A stretch of 11,023 bases of DNA from UBA9715 sp045614225 (GTDB lineage: Bacteria; Actinomycetota; Coriobacteriia; Coriobacteriales; Eggerthellaceae). Below, in pieces: positions 1-7,748 of the stretch (its first letter is position 1; each line of letters begins with the position of its first letter). The notes beneath the pieces are model-generated. The model searched no databases. It was given only the letters and a program-made list of their open reading frames with translations, and had not been told where the DNA came from. Location: positions 1-11,023 of the forward strand of contig JAZLCO010000125.1 in assembly GCA_045614225.1 (NCBI GenBank). The letters are read 5' to 3'. The position numbers were made by a program, and so were the translations under genes.

Positions 1-28
1 AGTGTTGCCCGAATCATTGATTGACGGT

Positions 29-55
29 AAGTCCCCGGCATGCGCCGGGGCTTCC
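29..55 (+). terminator. GC-rich hairpin, possible rho-independent terminator
   Basis: A perfect 7-bp stem, CCCCGGC (33-39) with GCCGGGG (44-50), closes a four-base ATGC loop. It can be extended by AAG (29-31) pairing with CTT (51-53) if T32 is bulged out. A stop codon (TGA, 22-24) lies just upstream on the plus strand, which is where a terminator for a gene entering from the left edge would sit. The tract after the stem (CTTCC) is poor in T, so termination would be weak, and no T tract follows on the minus strand either. It may instead be a general structured repeat. Confidence 0.35.
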
Positions 56-109
56 AAAAAATTCGATTCTTCGTCCGTTCCAGTATCCGGTTCTCAAGGT
101 TCCGCCCCG

Positions 110-210
110 GCCCGAAGGCCAGGTGGGAGGGGGTTTTTGACTCCCCGTCCGCTTCCGCTCCTCGCGAAGCGGCGATTGAATATATTAGGGGGGTTTTGAG
201 GCCGAGTCAA
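110..210. repeat. Structured intergenic element with nested inverted repeats
   Basis: This stretch lies between the left edge and the end of the minus-strand gene at 292 and has no believable coding potential. It holds GGCC-CGAA-GGCC followed by a G-rich tract and T5. TTGACTC (137-143) is the exact inverse of GAGTCAA (204-210). Nested inside that pair, CCGCTTC (149-155) is the exact inverse of GAAGCGG (166-172). Two near-identical blocks, AGGGGGTTTTTGA (128-140) and AGGGGGGTTTTGA (187-199), form a direct repeat. The arrangement fits a palindromic intergenic repeat or a structured RNA. I do not recognise the family. The rest of 211-291 shows nothing clear, and no strong minus-strand terminator is visible. 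Confidence 0.4.
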
Positions 211-291
211 CAACGAATTTCGGCTTCGCAACGTCTCCACAATCGGACAGCAATCAAAGGAAAAGGGTCTGAATCTATACGATGCAATCTT

Positions 292-2406
292 TTAATTATT
301 GGCCACAACGCAAGGCCACACTTCACCCGTAAAGCTCCAATTCCCAAAGTCAAGTACGTCTCCAATGATTTCGTATCCGAGAAGGCTTCGCACTTGTGAA
401 TTCGAATCGTGCGTGATGTAGTAGAAATCTCTTACTCGGTTCTCCCCTTCTACATGCGCATCGAAAGGCTCTCCGTATTTCGCATAGTCCTGACCCATCG
501 CATTAAGTACAGTAGCGAAATAATCAGCATGGCTAACAGGAGCATGAGAAACCCTGATTGGATCAAAGCCGGCATGTGATTCCTTGACAAGCAAAATGGG
601 GCTTGTCGTCTCAGCGGGTAAATCCATGGATGCAGCCCAATCACCGTGGTCGGCTGTTATAACGATAGTCGCATCGTCGTAAACCCCAGCATCCTTCATA
701 TAGCGTAGGTAGGTGCTCGCCATCAACATTGACCCTGTTGCTTGCATCTCTTTAGAGCTATTGCCTTCACCGACGTACTCTCCCTTATCGTTGATGGTAT
801 AGGGAGCGTGCCCGCCGTTGAGGTGAATCATCCTGAAAGCGCCTTCACCGTTTTCTCGATTTACGGAGAGCTTGAATCGTTGCAACCTGTCGAAATACCG
901 TGCGTCATCCACAATATATAGAGAGTCGTCGGGTGATTGGTCGGCTGCAAGCGCGAGGGATTCGCGATTGACATCGTCGGTATAAAAACGGAAACGCGGC
1001 TTGAAAACCCATGGCATGTCGCGATAAAGCGACGCTTTGAGCATCATCTTGCAAACACCGAAACCGTTGATATTCATCGTTCTCAACGGGTGCGCATTAC
1101 CGATATTGTCAAAGATTTCGTCTTTCGCTTGATCATCGGTTAGATAAGATCCCCCAAAAGTGGTTGTATAAATCCCGGTCGAATAGCCAGAATCGTGCAA
1201 GTCTTCTAAGAAGGTGCTCTCCGTATATCGATCGATAAGGTAGTCGTTAATATCTTGGTCAGGAGAAGGCGTTACTCCAGACATGAGGTATGGCAAGGCA
1301 AATCCCGTTGGTATCATCACGCCCGCTGAATTCTGATACCACGTGAAACCTTCCATTTCATCAAGCATCGACGGATCCTGGTCAACGAGGTCAATGAGCG
1401 TTCTGGTGTCGTAATAATCGAGAATGATTACGACAACATTGTTCTTTTCGGATAAGTCGTACAAACCCGTCTCGGTTATTGCAATTGATCCAGATTCGTT
1501 GTGGTTTTGGCTATCGTCGAAGAATAAGCTGATAACGCCAACCATTTGAACCGCTATAAGCACGACGCTCAAGCATCCTGCAATCATGCGCAAAACCTTC
1601 TGATTGAAAAACGCTGTCAGCAGGAGCCCCGCAATGACAACAAGCCATGCTAAGCCTGATACAACCATCATCAAGCCATGATCCCCCCACCAATCAACAG
1701 CACGGCCGTCAGCCGAGGGCAGCCCGCCATTCAGGAACATTGCTTGAATGTAGCAACAGACACCGATAGCAAAAACAAATGCGAGCACAAATGTATGGGC
1801 CTTCCCTCTGAACAATGACATAAAGATGGTCATGAGAAGCGCGCAAGCACAAGTCGCTAAAGCAAGCAGCCCCCACACATCACCCAGTCTGAAAACGAGA
1901 TCGTTTTGACCACCTGCCACTATTTCGCAAGGAGCCACGAAAAGAAGCGTCATCGAGAAGAACGTCGCCACCCCTAATGACAGCAGAATGCGGTGGGAGA
2001 GTTTGAAGCTCGTCCCGCTTGCATCCATCAACTTTGAGTTAGCCGATCTTCTTCTTTCTGGTTTGTCCGAATCGGAAAGGCTAAATGAGCTCGCCGGCTT
2101 TCTGCGGTTGTCCTCGTCAGGCTCGATGCGCATTAAGTCTTGCTCGACAATCTTGTTCGCATTTTCATCGATTTTGAGCAGCTTAAAAAGCGCACGACGC
2201 GTGCGCCTAAACGCCACGCCAGCAACAGCGCCAAGCGCAACGGCAACGCCTGCGACGGCTTGGATGGTATAGGTCATCACCGATGGATCAACATATGCAT
2301 AAGCAACCTTCGGCGTGCCAACGCTGAGCAAAAGGCAGACCAGCAGAAGGGCTGCAGCATCATATGCGACAACGACGAGCCGTTTAATCATCAGCTTTGA
2401 AGGCAT
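292..2406 (-). CDS. Multi-pass membrane sulfatase/alkaline-phosphatase-superfamily protein (LTA-synthase-like fold)
   Basis: This 704-residue protein probably acts outside the membrane as a phospho- or sulfo-group transferase or hydrolase on envelope polymers. An N-terminal hydrophobic segment (about 8-30) leads to a YVDPSVMTYTIQ stretch and a second helix (45-66), resembling the YIDPGTGS-type N-terminal region of surface-polymer proteins. A charged, probably cytoplasmic linker (about 67-135) follows. Helices then lie near 138-160, 177-197, 203-225, 245-266 and 270-295. The extracellular catalytic domain starts near 322: VVVIILDYYD gives metal-ligand candidates D330 and D333, PTGFALP places T367 at the nucleophile position, NGGHAPY gives H533, and TADHGD gives D586 and H587. 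Assignment is by motif order, so the substrate is inferred. The ATG lies 3 bases after the stop of the upstream fusion gene, indicating translation from one transcript. A weak AAGG lies 10 bases before the start. Alternatives are a phosphoethanolamine transferase or a true sulfatase. Confidence 0.75.
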   Translation of the reverse strand: MPSKLMIKRLVVVAYDAAALLLVCLLLSVGTPKVAYAYVDPSVMTYTIQAVAGVAVALGAVAGVAFRRTRRALFKLLKIDENANKIVEQDLMRIEPDEDNRRKPASSFSLSDSDKPERRRSANSKLMDASGTSFKLSHRILLSLGVATFFSMTLLFVAPCEIVAGGQNDLVFRLGDVWGLLALATCACALLMTIFMSLFRGKAHTFVLAFVFAIGVCCYIQAMFLNGGLPSADGRAVDWWGDHGLMMVVSGLAWLVVIAGLLLTAFFNQKVLRMIAGCLSVVLIAVQMVGVISLFFDDSQNHNESGSIAITETGLYDLSEKNNVVVIILDYYDTRTLIDLVDQDPSMLDEMEGFTWYQNSAGVMIPTGFALPYLMSGVTPSPDQDINDYLIDRYTESTFLEDLHDSGYSTGIYTTTFGGSYLTDDQAKDEIFDNIGNAHPLRTMNINGFGVCKMMLKASLYRDMPWVFKPRFRFYTDDVNRESLALAADQSPDDSLYIVDDARYFDRLQRFKLSVNRENGEGAFRMIHLNGGHAPYTINDKGEYVGEGNSSKEMQATGSMLMASTYLRYMKDAGVYDDATIVITADHGDWAASMDLPAETTSPILLVKESHAGFDPIRVSHAPVSHADYFATVLNAMGQDYAKYGEPFDAHVEGENRVRDFYYITHDSNSQVRSLLGYEIIGDVLDFGNWSFTGEVWPCVVANN

Positions 2407-2409
2407 TCT

Positions 2410-4335
2410 CTATTCGCCTTCTTCTGCCGATTTCTTCGCTTCTTGTTTCTCAAGCATCGCTTCAAGCAGATACTCGCCGGCCGCTTCGCCACCGTGGCCA
2501 ACGTTGAAAATCAACTCACTTCGCGTTTGCTCGATTCTGCCAGCCCATTCAGCTTGGCTCTCGAGCATGCGCTCGACCGTTTCGCCAATTTTCTCGGCGT
2601 TTTCAGGCGCGAACGAAACGCCCACGCGATTGCGCAGAGTGATGTCCGTCGGTTCGGCTGTGATCTTCTCCCATTCAGGGTTGTTGACCTTCATCGGAGT
2701 GTCAACGAAAATGCACGGCTTGAGCGTCGAGAACGAGAACTCGCAGAATACACTCGACCAGTCGGTGACGAGAATGTCCGAAGTGAAAATCGTGGTGTTA
2801 GACGAGAAGTCTTTCTCGAAATAGAGTTCGCTCTCAGGAACATCGGCGTAGCGTGCCTGCAACGCCTCCCAACGAGGACGGTAACGCTTCGTGTATTCGG
2901 GATGCGGCCTGACCACGACCTTCCAACCATGCCCCAGCAAGCCCTTCAGCATGTCGTCAAAACATGAATCGAGAATGTTGTCTTCCTGCCACGACGGGGC
3001 AATGAGCACGACCGGGCGCTCATTGTGCGCCTTACCCTCTTCGACGAGCTTCTTGTAATCGGCGATGTTGCGATCGAGCAGATCGTAGCCCGTCTTCACA
3101 TGGCGTTTCTTTGCGGTGCCGTAATATTCTTCCATCCGTTCATCTTCAATGATTTGGTGGGGACCGACGCACATCAACGTGTCGTAATGCTCGTACTCGC
3201 CCTTCGTCGAAGTGAGCGGCAAAGATGTCATGTGGTGGAACATGTAAACGTATTCGATGTCCTTGCGCACATACGAACGTTTGATATAGAAGTTGTCGAG
3301 GTCGCCCAGCGTTGTCACCACAATGTCGGCATCCATCTTCATCATCAGCGTAATCGCGCGTTTTTCCCCGATGTAATAGGGATTAATGCGCGGATATTCT
3401 TTTGCGATTTCGAAAATCTGGTCATTCGGATCGTTCGTAACGTAATGAATCGTCGCATTCGAGTTCGTGAGCAAGTATTCGATAGCGCCTCTGAAGTACT
3501 TGTAGAAACCCGAGCCTTCTGAATAGAACACGATGTGCTTACCCACAATGTTGAAAAAGCGCTTGTAGTCAGCCTTTTCACGTTTGGCCAAGGGATCCTT
3601 CTGATACCACTTCTTTTTGCGATCAGCCTCGAGCGAATTCAGCTCGTCGAGCTCGACACGGCTGGCCTCGAGGTCCTCGTAATCGATGTACTTCCTCGGC
3701 TTGATGATAATGTTGCACAATGCCTGCACGGCGATGGCCGAGAGGTTCGAGCAGATCCAGTAGAATGCCATACCTGCAGCCACGAACACGCCCAAGATAA
3801 GCGAGAGGCCGATTGAAAGGCCATTCGTCATGTTCTTCTCAGCGCGAGACTGTTCACGCTGCAGCGGGTTGATTCTGTTCTGGGCAAAACCAAGGAGAAC
3901 CGCCGACAGGCCGGCAAGCACAGGCATGATCCAGGACAAGCCGCCATCCTCGAATGGCACGAGCCCCAAAAACTCAGTTCCAGGAGTTCCCGAATCGGTA
4001 ATCGAATGGACCACGTCGACCAAACCGAACAAGATGATGATCTGAATGGCGAGCGGAATGAGCGATAGAAGCGGATGATAACCCTTCTCTTTGTTCAATT
4101 CGTTCTGCTTCTCGCCGATTGTCTCGCGATCACCAAAATGCTTAACCTTCAAGCGATTAAGCGCTGGCATGATCTGGACCATCTTGATGGAGTTCCATTG
4201 CACCCACAATGCCATGGGCATGAGGATGATCTTCGTGATGACCGTAAACAGAGCAATTGCAATCCACCAATTGCCCGTCAACTCATAGCAAGGCTGGACG
4301 ATGAGCTGCAAGACGCTCGCTACTGCTGCAAACAT
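2410..4335 (-). CDS. YidC/Oxa1-like membrane domain fused to CDP-glycerol glycerophosphotransferase (TagF/TagB-like)
   Basis: One uninterrupted 641-residue frame joins two families. Residues 1-215 resemble the YidC/Oxa1 core: a helix near 22-44, a charged cytoplasmic hairpin (48-90), then helices near 91-110, 134-151, 172-190 and 191-210. The groove arginine of YidC is replaced by lysine, K35 in TKIILMP. A charged linker (about 216-255) leads to a transferase domain (256-625) with MFHHMTS (H367/H368), APSWQEDN (446-453), RPHPE (476-480) and VTDWSSVFCEFS (523-534), the pattern of the CDP-glycerol:glycerophosphate transferase family. Five helices with an outside N-terminus put the transferase in the cytoplasm, where CDP-glycerol is found. 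The likely role is polymerising or priming a glycerol-phosphate chain at the membrane. The ATG has TTAGGACAAT just upstream (AGGA, 6 bases before the start), and the gene leads the operon. Whether the YidC-like part still inserts proteins or only anchors the enzyme is unknown. Confidence 0.85.
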   Translation of the reverse strand: MFAAVASVLQLIVQPCYELTGNWWIAIALFTVITKIILMPMALWVQWNSIKMVQIMPALNRLKVKHFGDRETIGEKQNELNKEKGYHPLLSLIPLAIQIIILFGLVDVVHSITDSGTPGTEFLGLVPFEDGGLSWIMPVLAGLSAVLLGFAQNRINPLQREQSRAEKNMTNGLSIGLSLILGVFVAAGMAFYWICSNLSAIAVQALCNIIIKPRKYIDYEDLEASRVELDELNSLEADRKKKWYQKDPLAKREKADYKRFFNIVGKHIVFYSEGSGFYKYFRGAIEYLLTNSNATIHYVTNDPNDQIFEIAKEYPRINPYYIGEKRAITLMMKMDADIVVTTLGDLDNFYIKRSYVRKDIEYVYMFHHMTSLPLTSTKGEYEHYDTLMCVGPHQIIEDERMEEYYGTAKKRHVKTGYDLLDRNIADYKKLVEEGKAHNERPVVLIAPSWQEDNILDSCFDDMLKGLLGHGWKVVVRPHPEYTKRYRPRWEALQARYADVPESELYFEKDFSSNTTIFTSDILVTDWSSVFCEFSFSTLKPCIFVDTPMKVNNPEWEKITAEPTDITLRNRVGVSFAPENAEKIGETVERMLESQAEWAGRIEQTRSELIFNVGHGGEAAGEYLLEAMLEKQEAKKSAEEGE

Positions 4336-4358
4336 ATTGTCCTAACGATTGAGTCCTA

Positions 4359-4378
4359 ATGCCTTCCTGCCAAGGCAT
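4359..4378 (-). promoter_or_regulatory. Leader hairpin or operator before the fusion gene
   Basis: ATGCCTT (4359-4365) and AAGGCAT (4372-4378) are exact inverses around a six-base centre. The repeat lies between the proposed minus-strand -10 and the start at 4335, so it would be transcribed in the 5' leader. It could be an operator or a leader hairpin. No T tract follows, so it is not a simple terminator. Confidence 0.3.
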
Positions 4379-4388
4379 AATCTTTGGT

Positions 4389-4397
4389 ATTGTAGCA
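4389..4397 (-). promoter_or_regulatory. Extended -10 promoter of the YidC-like/TagF-like operon
   Basis: On the minus strand this reads TGCTACAAT, an extended -10 (TGN plus TACAAT, five of six matches to consensus). No convincing -35 is seen at 17 bases, which extended -10 promoters tolerate. The predicted start is near 4382, leaving a leader of about 47 bases that contains the inverted repeat at 4359-4378. Confidence 0.45.
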
Positions 4398-4455
4398 AAA
4401 TGGCAGAATGCGATTTTCGGCATCACATCAGCTAGAATAGTTTCAACATATAAAC

Positions 4456-4461
4456 AAGGAG
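4456..4461 (+). promoter_or_regulatory. Ribosome binding site fixing the TTG start of cca
   Basis: AAGGAG lies 6 bases before TTG at 4468. No ATG or GTG in this frame is as well placed, so this site decides the rare start. Confidence 0.8.
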
Positions 4462-4467
4462 CATCTT

Positions 4468-5817
4468 TTGGGTCGTTTCGAAATCAACATCCCAGTTTTT
4501 GCTCAAGAAGCATTGCGCGCACTTGAAATCGCCGGCAACGAAGCATGGCTGGTCGGCGGATGCGTGCGCGATGCGTTGCTCAATCGAGAAGTCCACGACT
4601 ACGATATCGCCACCTCCGCTAAATGGCAGGATGCCGAAATAGCCCTGAGCGCAGCCGGCTTCACAGTCCACCGGACAGGTACCGCGCACGGAACCGTCAC
4701 GGCGTCGCTCGACGGAAACGCAATTGAAGTCACGACGTATCGAACCGATGGGTCTTATACTGATGGGCGCCATCCCGATAACGTAACGTTTGTGGGCGCC
4801 ATCGAGGAAGATCTTGCACGGCGTGATTTCACGATCAACGCCATGGCATACCACCCCGAGCGCGGCCTGTTCGATACTTGGAACGGGCAGGGCGATCTCG
4901 AAGCTCGCACGATTCGTGTGGTCGGAAATGCATCGAAGCGTTTTGCGGAAGATAGCTTACGTGTGCTGCGTGGCTGTCGGTTCGCCTCTCAGCTCGGATT
5001 CACCATCGAGCCAACCACACTTGCTGCCATGAAGAAAGAGAAGACAGGCTTGTTGCGGGTATCTGCAGAACGCATCACGCACGAGATGGACGAGCTGCTG
5101 CTCGGCGATTTCGTTCACGACGCCCTCATGGAAACCGTCGACGTGCTCGTTGCGTTCATGCCCGAGATTGCTGCATGCAGGGGCTTCAATCAGCACACTC
5201 CATACCATATATACGACGTCTGGGAGCATACTGCTTGGGTGGTTCAGCGCTCGCCTAAAACCAGGCTTGCCCGATGGGCTGCGTTACTTCACGACATTGG
5301 AAAACCAGCGGTGTTTTACACGGACGCCAATGGACGTGGGCATTTCTTCAAACACCAACAAGTGAGCGTGATTCTCGCAAAAAGCATCATGGAGCGTCTG
5401 CTCATGTCCCCCACGTTCACCACTCAAGTGCTCACACTCGTGCGCATACACGACCGCCAGATTGCTGCCAATCCCCGTTCGGTCAAACGCGCTCTTTCGA
5501 ATCTCGACGGAGACATCAATTTGTTCCGCACGCTTTGCAAAATCAAACGAGCCGATGCGCTTGCGCAATCAGAGTTAAGCGAGCCGCGCCTTGAGCTGTC
5601 ATACGAACTCGAACGCGTGCTTGACGAAGTAATCGCCTCGAACGATGCGTTCAGCCTCAAGCAGTTGGCCATCAATGGTAACGATGTACTTAAGCTCGGC
5701 GTGCCAGCCGGTCCGCAAATCGGCGAACTGCTTGAAATGGCCCTTGATGCCGTTATAGAAGAAAAACTCCCGAACGAGCGCAATGCGATCATCGCTTTCC
5801 TGCGCGCTCAGCGTTAG
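4468..5817 (+). CDS. cca: CCA tRNA nucleotidyltransferase
   Basis: This class II enzyme adds or repairs the 3' CCA end of tRNA using CTP and ATP in the cytoplasm. Its 449 residues show the full signature: LVGGCVRDALL (28-38), the metal-binding DYD (44-46), RRDFTINAMAY (118-128), and SLRVLRGCRFA (163-173) of the nucleotide-binding neck. An HD-type domain follows with LLHDIGK (273-279), and then the C-terminal INGNDVLKLGVPAGPQIG stretch (402-419) common in bacterial members. The HD domain may give phosphohydrolase activity, though this is inferred. The start is TTG, chosen because AAGGAG (4456-4461) sits 6 bases upstream and the reading runs directly into the conserved N-terminus. It is divergent from the envelope operon and convergent with the hydrolase gene. 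A possible -10, TAGAAT (4433-4438), lacks a clear -35. It could be a CC- or A-adding enzyme only, as split activities exist in this class. Confidence 0.93.
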   Translation: MGRFEINIPVFAQEALRALEIAGNEAWLVGGCVRDALLNREVHDYDIATSAKWQDAEIALSAAGFTVHRTGTAHGTVTASLDGNAIEVTTYRTDGSYTDGRHPDNVTFVGAIEEDLARRDFTINAMAYHPERGLFDTWNGQGDLEARTIRVVGNASKRFAEDSLRVLRGCRFASQLGFTIEPTTLAAMKKEKTGLLRVSAERITHEMDELLLGDFVHDALMETVDVLVAFMPEIAACRGFNQHTPYHIYDVWEHTAWVVQRSPKTRLARWAALLHDIGKPAVFYTDANGRGHFFKHQQVSVILAKSIMERLLMSPTFTTQVLTLVRIHDRQIAANPRSVKRALSNLDGDINLFRTLCKIKRADALAQSELSEPRLELSYELERVLDEVIASNDAFSLKQLAINGNDVLKLGVPAGPQIGELLEMALDAVIEEKLPNERNAIIAFLRAQR

Positions 5818-5832
5818 CTGACCGCCGAATAA

Positions 5833-6819
5833 TCATCTGAGCAACCATCCCATGATTTCGGGATCAGATGCAAACAAATCTGCTCCTACGTCATGCTGGT
5901 TTGCATCAACGTAGAAGTAATCATTCGCTTTAACATCGAGCACGACGAGCTCGTCGATTTCATCTTCAGCAAGGCCTTTGTTTTCATACCTTCTGCGAAG
6001 ACCAAAGTATGTACGTTCGACGTCGGATACGCGGTAGTACTCGTCATCGTCTCCAATGACCATCATGAGAGGAACTTCCTGCTCCGCTAAAGCACCAATG
6101 GAACCATCCCACAGCGATGCCATATGAAGCACCCTGCTGTATAGCTCAGGCCGTTTCGCCATAACCAGAGAAACCGTCTCACCGCCAAATGAATACCCTG
6201 ACAAATACACGCGCTGCGAGTCGATGTTGTACTCATTCAAAGCCCATTCTGTGAGCGAAATCACCATGTCAACCGTTGTGCTGAGATAGTCAACAGGTTG
6301 AGGGGTGATCAATATCACATCGCTTATAAAATCTTGTGCGGAAAAAACGAACTGGCTCTCGAGATTAGCTCCAATTCCCCGAGCATACCAACCCGACCAT
6401 CCAGGTACATGAATGTACAGCGCATAGGCACTGCTGCCATCGTAATCTTCGGGAACGCGCATACTGAAAGGGATATCTCCGAGCTTTGGAACTCGCAACA
6501 CATCGTCCACCACAAAACCTCGATCGACGATATCGCCTTCGATAAGAGTACCAAACACCTGAGATGGTGACACCTCGACAAGCTTTTGAACATGTGAGCT
6601 GATTTCATCAGCGATTGGCGCTCTTGTATTTAATAACTCAGAAGCTGAAGAAGGCGTGCTTGAAATCGCGTAAGCAGGTTCGACTGATGCACCGATTCGG
6701 GCACAGCCCGCCATCACCGCACCAACAAGACCAAACGCACCGGCGCTCAGAAATCGCCTTCTGCTAACAGGCGGCAGCTCGCCAGCTCGAATATGGCAAC
6801 TATCCGTTCGATCTCCCAC
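5833..6819 (-). CDS. Tat-signal lipoprotein alpha/beta-hydrolase (esterase-like)
   Basis: This 328-residue exported hydrolase has a twin-arginine signal, SRRRFLS (19-25), a hydrophobic stretch and a lipobox-like VMAGC ending at C39, so it is probably folded before export and anchored to the outer face of the membrane by lipid. The mature part has the alpha/beta-hydrolase plan: LYIHVPGWSGW (134-144, likely oxyanion region), nucleophile elbow GYSFGGE with S210, an acid candidate in GDDDEYY (256-262, D257-D259), and H309 in NQHDVG. This resembles the esterase, feruloyl esterase and polyhydroxyalkanoate depolymerase-like groups; the substrate cannot be named. The start is GTG, with GGGGGA 6 bases upstream; the nearby ATGs are out of frame. 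The gene ends 15 bases from the convergent cca stop. Upstream (6866-6880) a small inverted repeat, CATGT-TTTAT-ACATG, overlaps a TATAAA that could be a -10, but no -35 is clear. Confidence 0.75.
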   Translation of the reverse strand: MGDRTDSCHIRAGELPPVSRRRFLSAGAFGLVGAVMAGCARIGASVEPAYAISSTPSSASELLNTRAPIADEISSHVQKLVEVSPSQVFGTLIEGDIVDRGFVVDDVLRVPKLGDIPFSMRVPEDYDGSSAYALYIHVPGWSGWYARGIGANLESQFVFSAQDFISDVILITPQPVDYLSTTVDMVISLTEWALNEYNIDSQRVYLSGYSFGGETVSLVMAKRPELYSRVLHMASLWDGSIGALAEQEVPLMMVIGDDDEYYRVSDVERTYFGLRRRYENKGLAEDEIDELVVLDVKANDYFYVDANQHDVGADLFASDPEIMGWLLR

Positions 6820-6906
6820 GCCTCATCCCCCATGAAGGCAGAGCAACACATCCTGCGATTACAGGCATGTTTTATACATGTTAGAACAAACAACTCTTAC
6901 AACAGT

Positions 6907-7707
6907 CTAGCCGATGATGTGCGCCTCACCGCTATTGACCAACGTTACTTTCACGCCGTCGTCAACCTTGAGGCAAGCCGTCTCCTCATCGATGCCGATA
7001 ACTGTGCCCTCGACGATGACATCCCCACTTAACAGCTGCATGCGAACAAGCTTTCCTTGCAGATAGCTGCACGATTCATATTCCTTCAGGAACGGTTCGA
7101 AGCCTTTTTCTTGCCACACCGGATAGCATTGATCGAATGCTGAGAGAATCGCATTTCCCACCGCATCGATAGCATCCTGTTTGTTGGAAAACGTATAACC
7201 ATTGCCAAATGAAATCTGGCCCATTTCGGAATAGCCGACCGCCATATCCTCGAAATAGGCAGGCTGATACCTGCTATCTGAAAGAATTTCGGCTGTTTCA
7301 TCAGGCTTGAAAACGTTTACACCCATGCCGATGCAAACGCCGCCCGACGTTGCCTCCATGGAAATACCTGCGATTTTGTCGTCGTCGACCATGAGGTCGT
7401 TCGGCCATTTAACCTGAACGGTCTCGGGAGGAACCGCAGCCAGGCGCAACAGCGCCGCACGAATAGATAGCGCCATCACAAAGCCAAGCGTGGGCAACTT
7501 CTCAAGAGAACCGCCTGGACGAAGCAGCAACGATTGGTACAAACCGCCCTCCGGGCTAGTCCACAACCTACCCTGGCGACCGTATCCACCGGTCTGTTTA
7601 CGCGCACGGCATACGTACCGTTCGTTTGCATGCGCCCTCAACGCTTTTTTTACCTGTTCGTTGGTCGAAGTGACTTCTTTGAAATAAGCGATGTCGAACG
7701 GTTTCAT
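6907..7707 (-). CDS. birA: Biotin--[acetyl-CoA-carboxylase] ligase, monofunctional
   Basis: The enzyme activates biotin with ATP and transfers it to the lysine of biotin carboxyl carrier domains. In the 266-residue product (numbered from the chosen start) the signatures are in order: TSTN (13-16), KQTGGYGRQGRLW (37-49, the biotinyl-AMP loop, with GGYGRQGR where GRGRxGR is usual), KWPNDLM (100-106), KIAGISME (111-118) and GMGVNV (127-132). A C-terminal SH3-like domain covers about 215-266. There is no N-terminal winged helix, so unlike E. coli BirA it should not bind DNA. I chose ATG at 7707 over TTG at 7719 because GGAG lies 6 bases before the ATG and nothing resembling a ribosome site precedes the TTG. 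It lies about 100 bases downstream of the wHTH-LicC-LicA gene with its own candidate promoter, so co-transcription is uncertain. Confidence 0.92.
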   Translation of the reverse strand: MKPFDIAYFKEVTSTNEQVKKALRAHANERYVCRARKQTGGYGRQGRLWTSPEGGLYQSLLLRPGGSLEKLPTLGFVMALSIRAALLRLAAVPPETVQVKWPNDLMVDDDKIAGISMEATSGGVCIGMGVNVFKPDETAEILSDSRYQPAYFEDMAVGYSEMGQISFGNGYTFSNKQDAIDAVGNAILSAFDQCYPVWQEKGFEPFLKEYESCSYLQGKLVRMQLLSGDVIVEGTVIGIDEETACLKVDDGVKVTLVNSGEAHIIG

Positions 7708-7748
7708 TCGATACTCCAATTCAGGTCGTGCTGGCCCAGCTGGTAATC

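Noticed and set aside
1..24. Possible tail of a plus-strand gene ending in ...SVARIID and TGA at 22-24, before the hairpin.
   Set aside because: Only seven codons are visible and another frame also stops here (18-20), so the frame cannot be settled. It is mentioned only as support for the terminator.
2..199. A 65-codon plus-strand frame with a GTG start crossing the hairpin and the structured region.
   Set aside because: Its composition follows the GC-rich repeats (runs of Pro, Arg, Gly, Ser), it has no visible ribosome site, and it ends in the repeat element. It looks like chance.
6866..6880. CATGT-TTTAT-ACATG inverted repeat with TATAAA before the hydrolase gene.
   Set aside because: The arms are only 5 bases and no -35 is found at a normal distance, so it was kept only as a remark in the hydrolase entry.
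7708..7719. TTG start four codons upstream for birA.
   Set aside because: No ribosome site precedes it, whereas GGAG is ideally placed for the ATG at 7707.
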